A stretch of DNA of 64,000 bases from Puniceibacterium confluentis (lineage in GTDB: Bacteria > Pseudomonadota > Alphaproteobacteria > Rhodobacterales > Rhodobacteraceae). Each line of letters begins with the position of its first letter. The first letter of the stretch is position 1. A program made the translations under genes and the position numbers. Shown in pieces: positions 34,959-43,925 of this stretch. Below the pieces are notes generated by a model. That model had not been told where the DNA came from. It did not search any database and saw only the letters and a program-made list of their open reading frames with translations. The stretch is taken from assembly GCF_007923445.1 (NCBI RefSeq), contig NZ_VOJI01000010.1, forward strand, positions 62,001 through 126,000. The letters run 5' to 3'.

Positions 34959-37900
34959 TCAGATGACCACGTTGGTGATATCGTCCTCGATCAGAACCGC
35001 GCCGTCACCCAGCGAGAAGATGTTGTAGTTCTGCCCCGCTGCGTTGGTCGACGTGCCGGTGAACTGCGCCCCCAGAATGGTCACGGTGTCATCTGCCCCG
35101 CCGCTGACCGTGACCGTGTCGGAATTCGAGGACAGCGCCAGAAGCTGGGCCTCGGTGATCGTGAGCTGGCTGTCTTCGGCGAATTGCAGGTCGATGGAGC
35201 CGATCTGGAATTGCCCGAGAGTGCTGGCCGCCGACATGTCCACAACCGAGGTCGTGGTGTCGTCGACCACCAGATAGGTGCCGGAACTGTTGCCCGCCGC
35301 ATCGGTGGCGGTGATCACCAGGTGCGACCCGTCGGGCACGTTGCGCGCAAAGGCGTAACTCGTCTCGCCCAGACTGGGGATGTCGAAGGCCGCGAAATCC
35401 ACTGCCCGCACTTCGGTGCCGCTACCGCTGCCGACAACATGGCCGATGCTGACCGTGTCGTCGGTCAAGTCGGTCGAGATACCGCGCAGCCCGGTGTGAT
35501 CGCGGGTGTAGGATTCCACATTGACCGCGTCCGGCGCGAAGGTGTCGACACGGACCGAGGCCGTCAGGTCGCGGGTGTTGCCGGCCGCATCGGTCGCCTC
35601 GATCAGCACCGGCGCGTCCAGTTCGCCCGGCGGGATCGCGCTTGGCGGAATGTCGACGCTCCAGTTGCCGCTCGGGTCGACCATCGCGGCGTGGACCATG
35701 CCGCCGAAGGTGACACTGACGCTGGACCCGCGTTCGACCATGCCGCTCAGGGTGACGCCCTGTGCCGCCTCGGCGGCGTTGATCACGTTGTCGGCGGTCA
35801 CCAAATCATCGGCCAGGGTCAACCTGTCGACCAGCGTGTCGACCCGGAAACCTGCCGAGGCGGTGGCGGTGTTGCCCGCGGCATCCGTGGTCGAGACCTG
35901 CGCAACGGCGTCGTATTGCCCGGCGGGCACCTCGGATCCGGAAAAGGCCGCGCTCCAGTTCCCCTCGGCATCCACGGTCGCGACGCGTGTGGTGCCCTGA
36001 AAGGTCACCGTCACCGAGCCGCCCGGCTCGGTCGTGCCGCCCAGCAGGATCCCATCGGCGGCTTCCGCCCCGTTCACCACATCGTCGCCTTCGACGGGGA
36101 TGCTGGTGATGGCAAAGTTCGTGACTTCGGTATCCACCCGCACGGAATCTGTCCGTGTCAGGGTGTTGCCCGCCGCATCGGTGATGGTGGCGGTGATCTG
36201 CGCCTCGTGGGTGCCGGGCGTGATTTCGCCCGCCGCAAATTCGGCGCGCCAGATGCCCGCGTCATCGGTCGGGACCGTGTGGGTGATCCCGTCCAGCGTC
36301 ACCTCGACCATCTGGCCGGGGTTCGAGGTGCCGGTCAGCACCACGCCGTCCGACGCCTCGACCGCGTTGATCACGTCGTCCCCCTCGACCGGCGCATCGC
36401 TGATCGTCAGCACTCCGGCATCGGTGTCGATCACCACGGCCTGCGTGAGGGTGTCGGTGTTGCCCGCGGCATCGGTGCTGCGGGCCACCAGATCGACCGT
36501 GCGTTCCCCCGATGGCAGGTCAGCGGCGGCAAAGGTCGCCGTCCAGCTGCCGTCAGCCGCCACCGTGGCCGGGAGCGACACGCCGTCCAGGACCAGGGTG
36601 ACCGTGGCCCCGGGCTCTGTCGTGCCGGTCAGGGTCAGGCCCTGTGCCGCCTCGGCTGCGTTGATCACCCCATCGGCACCGCCGGGGGTGCCGGTGATGG
36701 CAAAGTCGCGCACCAGCGTGTCGATCGCCACCTCACCCGAGGCGGTCGCCACGTTGCCTGCGGCATCGGTCGAGGTCGCGCTGACCGGCACCGTGGTTTC
36801 GCCGGTCGGCACCTGATCGGCGCTGAAAGTCACGGTCCAGCTGCCGTCGGCAGCCACCGTGGCTGGCTGCGTCGTGCTGCCCATGGTGACCATGACCGCA
36901 GCCCCCGGTTCCGCCTGCCCGGCCAGTGCCACGCCTTCGGCGCGTTCGGCGGCGTTGACCACCCCGTCGCCACCGGCGTCGGCGGTGTTCAGGCTGATCG
37001 CCGTTTCGGTGTCGAGGGCAAAACTGTCGGTGACGCTGGCCTCGTTGCCCGCAGCATCCGTGGCAGTGACGGTGACATCGACGGCCCGGGTGCCTTCGGG
37101 CAGATCGGCGGCGGCGATGCTGACACTCCAGTGGCCGTCGGCGGCGACGATGGCGGCATGGGCCACCCCGGCCACATCAACCATCACCAGAGCTCCGGCC
37201 TCGGCCTGGCCGGTCAGGACCACCCCGTCCGCCCGTTCGGCGGCGTTGACCGTGCCGTCTCCGCCAGCGGCAGAGGTGTCAACGGTGACGAATGTTTCCG
37301 TATCCACATGGAAGGTGCCGCTGGTGGTCGCGATATTGCCCGCTGCCGATACGGCCGTGACATCGGCGGTGATGTCGCTGGTGCCCTCGGGCAGATCCGC
37401 CGCGCTCAGTGCGAGGCTCCAGTCGCCGTTGTCGGCCACGGCGGCGCTGTAGCTGACCCCGGCAATGGTGACCGTCACGGCAGAGCCGGAATGCGCGGTG
37501 CCGGTGAGGGTCACGCCCGCGCTGCGCTCTGCCGCGTTGACGGTGCCATCGCCGCCCACCGCAGCGGCGTCAAAGGTCACGGCGGACTCGGTATCCACAG
37601 AAACTGTGCCTTCGGTGGTGACGGTGTTGCCCGCCGCGTCGGTGGCGGTGACGCTGACTGCGGCGTCATAGGTGCCGGCGGCGATATCGCCTGCGGGCAC
37701 GCTGAGCGACCAGGTGCCTTCGGCGGTGGCACTGGTGGTATAGGTGTTGCCCTGAAAGGTCACAACCAGAGCCGCGCCCGCATCGGCGGTGCCGGTCAGG
37801 ATCAGACCGGTCACAGCCTCACCTGCGTTGAGCAGGCCATCGCCACCGGCCAGCCCGGTATCGATGGTTGCCGAGATTTCGGTATCCACGGCAAATGTGT

Positions 37901-39806
37901 GGCTGGTCGTGCTCACGTTGCCGGCGGTATCGGTGGCCGTGACCTGCGCCGTGGTGGTGTAGGTGCCGGGCGCCAGGTCGCTGCTGGTAAAGACCGCGGC
38001 CCAGGTGCCACCCTGGCCGACGACAACCGTTTGCGACACATCGCCAATGGTCACCACAACGCTGGAGCCGACCTGCGCGGTGCCGGTCAGCGTGGTGCCG
38101 GACTGGTGTTCGGCCGCATTGATCAGATCGTCGCCGCCCAGCGGCAGATTGGTGATTTCGACATTGCTGACCGTGTCGACGCGAACGTCATGGCTGATGC
38201 TGCTGGGGTTCCCGACGGTGTCCACGCTGCTGGCGGTGATCGTGGCGGCATATTCGCCACCTGCGATCGCCCCGGCCGCGATGGCGAGTGTCCAGGTCCC
38301 GTCAGCGGCGGTCACCACATCCTGAGAGAAATCGCCAACGGTCACTGTCACCGTGGCCCCGGCAACGCAGGTGCCGGTGATCGCGAACCCGGCGTCGGCC
38401 TCGGCACCGCTGATCAGATCGTCGCCGGTCACCGCATCAATGGTCAGCGGGTTGGGAATGGTGTCGATCTCGACGGCATCGGCAATGATGGTGCCGTTGC
38501 CAACACCATCGGTCGCGGACACGATGATCTCCTGAGTATATTCGCCCCCGGGAAGCACGCTGTCATCCAGTATCACCGACCAGTGGCCGGTCGCGTCGAC
38601 CGTGGCTTCGACACTCTGGCTGCCGATTGTGACCTGAACCGAGGCTCCGGGTTCGACGGTGCCGCTCACCTCGACACCGTCGGAATGGTCCAGGGCGTTG
38701 AAAACATCGCCGTTGGCCACGGTACCGCTGTCGATCGTCAGATCCGGCGGGGCGGTGTCGATCAACACTTCGGGCCCGAAGAGGTCGGTTGCGGTGCCGT
38801 CCGGATCGCTCACGGTGCCTTCGATGACATGGGTGCCGTCCGGCGGGAATGCGTCACCGTCAAAGATCACTTCCCAGGTGCCGTCGTCCGAAGTTGTGGT
38901 GGTCTCGGTCTGCTCGCCGATGCTGATTTCGACGCCCGTGCCCGGCCCGGCAGTGCCAGAAACCACGATTTCCGGTGTGTCGGCGCCGGTGATCACCAGC
39001 CCGTCGCCGGGAATTTCGATCGTCGGAACGACACCGGTCGGGGTCTCGTCCGGTGTCCCGTCGGTTTCGTCCGGCGTTCCGTCGGTCTCGTCGGGAGACT
39101 GGTCAGTCCCATCGGTTTCGCCCGTGGGGCCATCCGGCAGGTCAACGCCTTCACCCGACTGGTCCGGCTGGCTTTCGCCGCCGTTGCCGTTGCCGCTGGG
39201 TGCATTGCCGTCACCGCCGCCCTCGCCCGTGGCAGAGCCGCCGTCAACCGCATGCTCTTCGCCATTGCCGCCGTCCGAACCGCTGTCGCCCAGCAGGGAT
39301 GTTCCGATCAGCGCGGCGCCAACCGCCGCGCCGCCGACTCCGGCGGTGCCCAACAGGCCCGGCCCGAGAAGACCGGCGGCCAGCATGCTCACATCTTCCT
39401 CTTCTTCGCCAGCCGCTGCGATCACCTCGGGGCGATCCACAAAGATCAGCGCGTCGGAAGGGCTCCACTTGCCCCAGGCTTCCGCCGGGCCGTACTGGGC
39501 AAACAGCACCCCACCTTCGGCGGCGACAAAGCTGACCTCGCTGATATTGCTGTTCGTGCTCAGGAACAGACGGTTGTCCTCTGCGCCACCGAAATAATCC
39601 TCGATGACGATCACCCGGCCATCCGCCAGCGTGATCAAAAGATCGTCGCCTGCCCTGTCGTAACCACGCAGGTCCGCAGGACTCAGGTTGAGGGAAATTT
39701 CGTTACCGGAACCCGCCGGGATCACAAATCCCTGATCGTCGCCGCCAACAGAACCAAAATTCGTTTTGCCCGCACTTGTGCGCACAACGAAATCAATCGC
39801 AATCAT
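34959..39806 (-). CDS. Giant BapA/LapA-like adhesin with tandem Ig-like repeats
   Basis: 1615-residue, strongly acidic, Cys-poor surface protein. Residues 1-130 form a BapA-prefix-like beta domain. A Gly/Ala-rich hydrophobic stretch near 145-175 and a low-complexity Asp/Glu/Thr/Pro linker (DETDGTP repeated) follow. Then come twelve Ig-like repeats of about 98 residues, each with a single Trp near the middle (GxW) and ending in a VDT linker, plus a divergent thirteenth. Most repeats carry GGDGxxNAAE or GDDxINAAE, Ca-binding-type linkers. The C-terminus (LQFAEDSQLTITEAQLLALS to the hydrophobic end) is a type I export signal. No signal peptide, as expected. Likely biofilm adhesin. Confidence 0.93.
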   Translation of the reverse strand: MIAIDFVVRTSAGKTNFGSVGGDDQGFVIPAGSGNEISLNLSPADLRGYDRAGDDLLITLADGRVIVIEDYFGGAEDNRLFLSTNSNISEVSFVAAEGGVLFAQYGPAEAWGKWSPSDALIFVDRPEVIAAAGEEEEDVSMLAAGLLGPGLLGTAGVGGAAVGAALIGTSLLGDSGSDGGNGEEHAVDGGSATGEGGGDGNAPSGNGNGGESQPDQSGEGVDLPDGPTGETDGTDQSPDETDGTPDETDGTPDETPTGVVPTIEIPGDGLVITGADTPEIVVSGTAGPGTGVEISIGEQTETTTTSDDGTWEVIFDGDAFPPDGTHVIEGTVSDPDGTATDLFGPEVLIDTAPPDLTIDSGTVANGDVFNALDHSDGVEVSGTVEPGASVQVTIGSQSVEATVDATGHWSVILDDSVLPGGEYTQEIIVSATDGVGNGTIIADAVEIDTIPNPLTIDAVTGDDLISGAEADAGFAITGTCVAGATVTVTVGDFSQDVVTAADGTWTLAIAAGAIAGGEYAATITASSVDTVGNPSSISHDVRVDTVSNVEITNLPLGGDDLINAAEHQSGTTLTGTAQVGSSVVVTIGDVSQTVVVGQGGTWAAVFTSSDLAPGTYTTTAQVTATDTAGNVSTTSHTFAVDTEISATIDTGLAGGDGLLNAGEAVTGLILTGTADAGAALVVTFQGNTYTTSATAEGTWSLSVPAGDIAAGTYDAAVSVTATDAAGNTVTTEGTVSVDTESAVTFDAAAVGGDGTVNAAERSAGVTLTGTAHSGSAVTVTIAGVSYSAAVADNGDWSLALSAADLPEGTSDITADVTAVSAAGNIATTSGTFHVDTETFVTVDTSAAGGDGTVNAAERADGVVLTGQAEAGALVMVDVAGVAHAAIVAADGHWSVSIAAADLPEGTRAVDVTVTATDAAGNEASVTDSFALDTETAISLNTADAGGDGVVNAAERAEGVALAGQAEPGAAVMVTMGSTTQPATVAADGSWTVTFSADQVPTGETTVPVSATSTDAAGNVATASGEVAIDTLVRDFAITGTPGGADGVINAAEAAQGLTLTGTTEPGATVTLVLDGVSLPATVAADGSWTATFAAADLPSGERTVDLVARSTDAAGNTDTLTQAVVIDTDAGVLTISDAPVEGDDVINAVEASDGVVLTGTSNPGQMVEVTLDGITHTVPTDDAGIWRAEFAAGEITPGTHEAQITATITDAAGNTLTRTDSVRVDTEVTNFAITSIPVEGDDVVNGAEAADGILLGGTTEPGGSVTVTFQGTTRVATVDAEGNWSAAFSGSEVPAGQYDAVAQVSTTDAAGNTATASAGFRVDTLVDRLTLADDLVTADNVINAAEAAQGVTLSGMVERGSSVSVTFGGMVHAAMVDPSGNWSVDIPPSAIPPGELDAPVLIEATDAAGNTRDLTASVRVDTFAPDAVNVESYTRDHTGLRGISTDLTDDTVSIGHVVGSGSGTEVRAVDFAAFDIPSLGETSYAFARNVPDGSHLVITATDAAGNSSGTYLVVDDTTTSVVDMSAASTLGQFQIGSIDLQFAEDSQLTITEAQLLALSSNSDTVTVSGGADDTVTILGAQFTGTSTNAAGQNYNIFSLGDGAVLIEDDITNVVI

Positions 39807-39968
39807 GATACCACCGCTCTACCTACTGACAGCTTTTTTACGACGTGCTGCCTTGATGTTGTGGTGCGTTCTTACCTCAATTTGGCCACAATCGCTAGCA
39901 GATTTGGCACCGCAGAGTGCGTTTCCCGCGTATGTTGTGCCCTGAAATCACAGTGCAACTGGCAGTTT
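39807..39968 (-). promoter_or_regulatory. Lower-GC leader of the adhesin operon
   Basis: 162 bp between the Gfo/Idh stop and the adhesin start, both genes on the minus strand. It is richer in A/T than its surroundings (runs TTTTTT near 39834 and CAATTTGG near 39880), which suits the adhesin promoter. No individual -35/-10 pair is convincing. Confidence 0.4.
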
Positions 39969-41069
39969 CTACAGGTCGGTTGCGAAGGTGACGGCACACC
40001 CCTTCAGGGCGGCCTCCTGCGCGGCAAGTCCCATGCGGACCGCGGCGCAGCCGTCCGCCAGAGTGACCTCGGGCCGCGCCGCCCCGCGCACCACTGCCAG
40101 AAACCGCTGATGCTGGTAAAATGTCGAACCATTGTGGTCGCCGGCAGCCAGCAACGCCGGATCGACGGGAATGTCGATCACCTGGGGGCCCTTGGGCACG
40201 CGCGGGCTGACGATCAGCCGGGGCACCGGCGGCGCGCCGAGATCTGCAGGCCAGAACCGGCCCGGTCCGGGCACCAGCGCCTCGATCTTGCCCAGGGGGC
40301 CGACGGCGCTGACCTCTTCCTGATAGCGGCTGCCCTCGGCGAACATGCACAGCTCCAGCATGGCGCGGGCACCATTGGCAAAATCGACGATGACATAGCC
40401 GTGGTCCCAGACATCCGGCACCTCGCCGTCATAATCTTCATCCCGGTGATTGACCGCCTGGTCGGCACTGGCCGTCACCCGCACCGGCTCTGACCGCATC
40501 ACCAGCCGCATGAGATCAAAAAAGTGGCAGCATTTCTCGACGAGGGTGCCGCCGGTGTTGCGGTTGAACCGGTTCCAGGCGCCGACCTTGTGCAGAAACG
40601 GAAAGCGGTGTTCGCGGATGGACAGCATCTGCACCCCGCCGGTCACCGCCTGCGCCCGTTCGACCAGCGCGGCGATGGGCGGCATGTACCGGTATTCCAT
40701 CGCCACCCAGACCGGCGCGGGATAGGTTTCCAGCAGGTGGCGCACCCGGGCGGCGTCATCCGTGGTGGTGTACAGCGGCTTCTCCACCAGCACCGGCAAC
40801 GGCCGGGTCGCGGCGATCTGTTCCATTTGCGCCACATGCAGATGGTTGGGTGACACGATCACCAGCGCGTCCAGATCCGGCTCTGCCAGCAGCGCCGCAA
40901 CCGTCGGCACGCGCCGCGCCGCCGGGGCCAGAGCCAGCGCGGCGGCGGCCATGGCCTCGTCCGGCTCAAATATCGCCGCGACCCGGGTGCCGTCGAGCAG
41001 GGCGATGTTGCGCAGATGCTCCTGCCCCATCATGCCGCAGCCGATTATGCCGTAGTTGATCGTCTTCAT
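39969..41069 (-). CDS. Gfo/Idh/MocA family protein; candidate NAD-dependent sulfoquinovosidase
   Basis: 366-residue protein with an N-terminal Rossmann domain (GIIGCGMMGQEHLR at residues 6-19), the VEKP motif near residue 96, and a Gfo/Idh C-terminal domain with GTLVEKCCHFFDLMRL. GH188 glycosidases, which cleave sulfoquinovosides with NAD, share this fold; R/H/K residues in the REHRFPFLHKVGAW segment could bind a sulfonate. It sits 10 nt beyond the GntR gene in the same direction, opposite the monooxygenase trio. A plain sugar dehydrogenase is equally possible on sequence alone. Confidence 0.75.
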   Translation of the reverse strand: MKTINYGIIGCGMMGQEHLRNIALLDGTRVAAIFEPDEAMAAAALALAPAARRVPTVAALLAEPDLDALVIVSPNHLHVAQMEQIAATRPLPVLVEKPLYTTTDDAARVRHLLETYPAPVWVAMEYRYMPPIAALVERAQAVTGGVQMLSIREHRFPFLHKVGAWNRFNRNTGGTLVEKCCHFFDLMRLVMRSEPVRVTASADQAVNHRDEDYDGEVPDVWDHGYVIVDFANGARAMLELCMFAEGSRYQEEVSAVGPLGKIEALVPGPGRFWPADLGAPPVPRLIVSPRVPKGPQVIDIPVDPALLAAGDHNGSTFYQHQRFLAVVRGAARPEVTLADGCAAVRMGLAAQEAALKGCAVTFATDL

Positions 41070-41079
41070 CTGTCAGCCC

Positions 41080-41796
41080 TTACGCCAGACGCGCCACATA
41101 GCGCGCCACTGTTGTGTCTATCCAGTTGCGCGACACCTCGGCGCGCGCGCCGTCCTGTCCCCAGCTGATCCGTTCGACCATCACGCAGGGCGTGCCGGGG
41201 CGCGGCCCAAAGTTTCGGGGTGCCCAGTCCGGCACCTGACCCAGACCAACCCGGTCCTCGGCCCGGGTGATCCACAGGCCCAGCGCCTCGCGGTAATAGA
41301 GGTACAGCGATTCCGACATCTCGGCCGGATCCAGCCGGTCGGCATAACCGCCGTCCAGCCAGATCTCCTCGAGCACGGCGGGAACCTTGTTCAGGCTGCG
41401 CAGGCGACGGATCCGGTGACCTTCGCCCGACACGCCGAATGTCGGCAGGTCGGCATCCTTGGCGGCGCGCGTCACGCTCAGAAGGTCTGCCCGGGGCAGT
41501 CCGCCCCCCTCGAGCAGTTCGACGCGGAAGAAGGCATAGACCGACTTGGCGTCAGGTTTGGCGCGCACGTAATTGCCCGACCCCTGCACACGTTCGAGCA
41601 GGCCCTTGTCCGTCAGATCCGCCAGGGCCTTGCGCAGCGTGCCGACCGAGGTGCCAAGCTGCGCCGCCATCTCGCGCTCGGGGGGCAGACGTTCGCCGTT
41701 GACCAACCTTCCGGCGCTGATCTCGCGGATCAGCATCTCGCTCAGTTGCACATAGAGCGGCAGGGCATGGCGGTCGGCAGTCACGTCCTCGGGCAT
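41080..41796 (-). CDS. GntR family transcriptional regulator (HutC/UTRA type)
   Basis: 238 residues from the chosen ATG: a winged HTH at about 10-75 (PPEREMAAQLGTSVGTLRK) and a UTRA ligand-binding domain from about 95 to the end. Another in-frame ATG at 41832 would add 12 residues; neither start has a good ribosome site, and 41796 fits the family N-terminus better. It is divergent from the monooxygenase operon with 84 bp between and probably represses it and the Gfo/Idh gene until the sugar or a phosphate derivative binds. Confidence 0.9.
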   Translation of the reverse strand: MPEDVTADRHALPLYVQLSEMLIREISAGRLVNGERLPPEREMAAQLGTSVGTLRKALADLTDKGLLERVQGSGNYVRAKPDAKSVYAFFRVELLEGGGLPRADLLSVTRAAKDADLPTFGVSGEGHRIRRLRSLNKVPAVLEEIWLDGGYADRLDPAEMSESLYLYYREALGLWITRAEDRVGLGQVPDWAPRNFGPRPGTPCVMVERISWGQDGARAEVSRNWIDTTVARYVARLA

Positions 41797-41808
41797 CCCA
41801 AAGGAAAA

Positions 41809-41830
41809 TTGATACACTATTGATCTACAC
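41809..41830. promoter_or_regulatory. Direct repeat in the GntR/monooxygenase divergent promoter
   Basis: TTGATACAC at 41809-41817 is repeated as TTGATCTACAC at 41820-41830, 11 bp apart (one helical turn). It lies in the only low-GC patch between the divergent genes, 51 bp before the monooxygenase ATG. It is a plausible GntR operator overlapping the promoter, not a proven site. Confidence 0.4.
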
Positions 41831-41880
41831 ATTCCGCAGTGCTACGCAAGAAGAAAGCTTGCCGCCGGAGACACGCCCCG

Positions 41881-43035
41881 ATGTCCATCGTGCCCATCAC
41901 GTCGCCCGATCTAGACGCTGCCGAAGTGTCGTGGTTCGCGGCCCTCTGTTCGGACGACTACGCCTATCTGGGGGTGCCCGACGGCGCACTGCGGTCCAGT
42001 TGGCAACATTGCTCGGACATCGTGAAAGAGGCCGAGGCGCAGGGGTTTCGCAACATCCTGTGTCCGTCGTCCTATCAGGTGGGACAGGACACCCTGTCCT
42101 TTGTTGCCGGCTGCGCGCCGCTGACCGACAGGATCAACATGCTGGCAGCGGTGCGTTGCGGCGAGATGCAGCCGATCATGCTGGCCCGCACCATTGCGAC
42201 GCTGGATCACATGCTGCAGGGGCGTCTCACCGTCAACATCATCTCGTCCGACTTCCCCGGTCAGAAGGAAGCCTCGCCCTTCCGCTACCAACGCTCGCGC
42301 GAAGTGGTCGAGATCCTGAAACAGGCATGGAACCGGGACGAGATCACTTATCAGGGCGAGGTCTACAACTTTCAGGGCCTGACCACCGACCCGGCTAAAC
42401 CCTATCAGTCCGGCGGTCCGCTGCTGTATTTCGGCGGCTATTCCCCGGATGCGCTGGAGCTGTGCGGACAGCACTGCGATGTCTATCTCATGTGGCCGGA
42501 AACCCGCGAGGCGCTGGCCCAGCGTATGAAGGATGTGCACGCGGTTGCCGCCCGGTACGACCGCACGCTGGACTATGGTCTGCGGGTTCATGTCATCGTG
42601 CGCGACACCGAGGCCGAGGCACGCGAATACGCCCGGCACCTGGTCAGCCAGCTTGACGACGACACAGGCAAGACAATCCGCGACCGGGCGCTGGATGCCA
42701 CGTCGCTGGGGGTATCGCATCAGGCCCGCAACCGCGACCTGGCGGATATGGAAGGCTTTATCGAGCCGCACTTGTGGACCGGCATCGGCCGGGCACGGTC
42801 GGGTTGCGGTGCCGCGCTGGTCGGATCGACCGACCAGGTGCTGTCGGAACTGGAAAACTATCAGAAAATGGGCATCCGGGCCTTCATCCTGTCGGGCTAT
42901 CCGCATATTGATGAGTGCCGACACTTCGGCACCCGCGTGCTGCCCAAGTTGAAAACCTGCTCGCTGCCCCAGGCCTATGGCCGAGTGCCCGCGACGCCGC
43001 CGATGACGCCCCTGGGCGCAGGAGAAAGACGCTGA
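41881..43035 (+). CDS. LLM class FMNH2-dependent monooxygenase, SmoC-like (sulfoquinovose monooxygenase candidate)
   Basis: 384-residue bacterial-luciferase-like TIM-barrel enzyme of the alkanesulfonate monooxygenase (SsuD) group, using FMNH2 and O2. Visible family segments are NIISSDFPGQK, LLYFGGYSPDALE, LWTGIGRARSGCGAALVGS and RAFILSGYPHIDE. The next two genes are an aldo/keto reductase and a flavin reductase, the SmoC-SmoB-SmoA set of the sulfo-SMO pathway, in which SmoC releases sulfite from sulfoquinovose and leaves 6-dehydroglucose. The ATG at 41881 has a CGGAGAC ribosome site. Another alkanesulfonate is the main alternative. Confidence 0.85.
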   Translation: MSIVPITSPDLDAAEVSWFAALCSDDYAYLGVPDGALRSSWQHCSDIVKEAEAQGFRNILCPSSYQVGQDTLSFVAGCAPLTDRINMLAAVRCGEMQPIMLARTIATLDHMLQGRLTVNIISSDFPGQKEASPFRYQRSREVVEILKQAWNRDEITYQGEVYNFQGLTTDPAKPYQSGGPLLYFGGYSPDALELCGQHCDVYLMWPETREALAQRMKDVHAVAARYDRTLDYGLRVHVIVRDTEAEAREYARHLVSQLDDDTGKTIRDRALDATSLGVSHQARNRDLADMEGFIEPHLWTGIGRARSGCGAALVGSTDQVLSELENYQKMGIRAFILSGYPHIDECRHFGTRVLPKLKTCSLPQAYGRVPATPPMTPLGAGERR

Positions 43036-43925
43036 TGGACCGCGTAGCACTCAGCAATGACGTCACCCTCAGCCGCCTGATCTATGGCATGTGGCGGCTC
43101 GGTGATGACGACGACCACGGCCCGCAGCATGTGCGCGCCAAGATCGACGCCTGCCTTGATCAGGGCATCACCACGATGGACCAGGCCGACATCTATGGCG
43201 GCTACATGGCCGAAGAGATCCTGGGCAACGCACTGACGCCCGCCCTGCGCGAGCGGATCGAGATCGTCACCAAATGTGACATCATCGCCCCGGTCGGCCG
43301 CCACGCCGGCGCCCGTGTCAAACACTATGACACCAGCCGCGCACATATCTTCGGCGCGGTCGATCAGTCGCTGCGGCTGATGAAAACCGACTACATCGAC
43401 GTGCTGCTGATCCATCGCCCCGATCCGTTGATGAACCACGACGAAACCGGCGCCGCGCTGGACGCGCTTGTCGCCGCCGGCAAGGTCCGCGCCGTGGGGG
43501 TCTCGAACTTCCGGCCCTGGGATTGGACCCTGCTGCAATCGGCGATGAAGACGCCGCTTGCCACCAACCAGATCGAGATTTCGCTGCTGGAACACGGTGC
43601 GCTGACCAATGGCGACATCGCCTTTCTGCAGGAACGGCGGATCCCGCCGATGGCCTGGTCGCCACTTGGCGGTGGATCGCTTTTCTTCGACACCCAGCAT
43701 GCGGCGCTCCTGAGTGCGCTCAAGGCGGTCGGCGCCGATCACGGCACCGACGAGACCGCCGCCGCCATTGCCTGGTTGCTGGCGCATCCGGCGCGCATCA
43801 TGCCGGTTCTCGGAACCAACAATCTGGACCGCATCGCCCGCATCGGCGATGCTGCCAAGATCGACATGGATCGGGAGACCTGGTTTGAACTTTACACCCA
43901 CGCCCTTGGCGAAGAAGTGCCCTGA
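43035..43925 (+). CDS. Aldo/keto reductase, SmoB-like (6-dehydroglucose reductase candidate)
   Basis: 296-residue NADPH-dependent (beta/alpha)8 reductase. The AKR tetrad is visible: Asp in TTMDQADIYGGY with Tyr, Lys in EIVTKCD, and His in VLLIHRPDP. The VGVSNF motif and a C-terminal VLGTNNLDRI cofactor loop follow. The length and YdhF-like pattern fit. The start overlaps the monooxygenase stop by one base (TGATG). In the proposed pathway it reduces the 6-aldehyde left after desulfonation to glucose. Confidence 0.88.
   Translation: MDRVALSNDVTLSRLIYGMWRLGDDDDHGPQHVRAKIDACLDQGITTMDQADIYGGYMAEEILGNALTPALRERIEIVTKCDIIAPVGRHAGARVKHYDTSRAHIFGAVDQSLRLMKTDYIDVLLIHRPDPLMNHDETGAALDALVAAGKVRAVGVSNFRPWDWTLLQSAMKTPLATNQIEISLLEHGALTNGDIAFLQERRIPPMAWSPLGGGSLFFDTQHAALLSALKAVGADHGTDETAAAIAWLLAHPARIMPVLGTNNLDRIARIGDAAKIDMDRETWFELYTHALGEEVP

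Noticed and set aside
36000-37900. Repeat array as CRISPR or DNA satellite
   Set aside because: Repeats are about 294 bp, in frame and differ at the DNA level; they encode Ig-like protein domains.
34863-40493. A 1876-codon open frame on the plus strand antisense to the adhesin
   Set aside because: It runs through several genes on the opposite strand, its product is Gly/Arg/Asp/His-rich with no domain, and it simply mirrors the repeats of the adhesin. The minus-strand protein has clear family structure and an operon.
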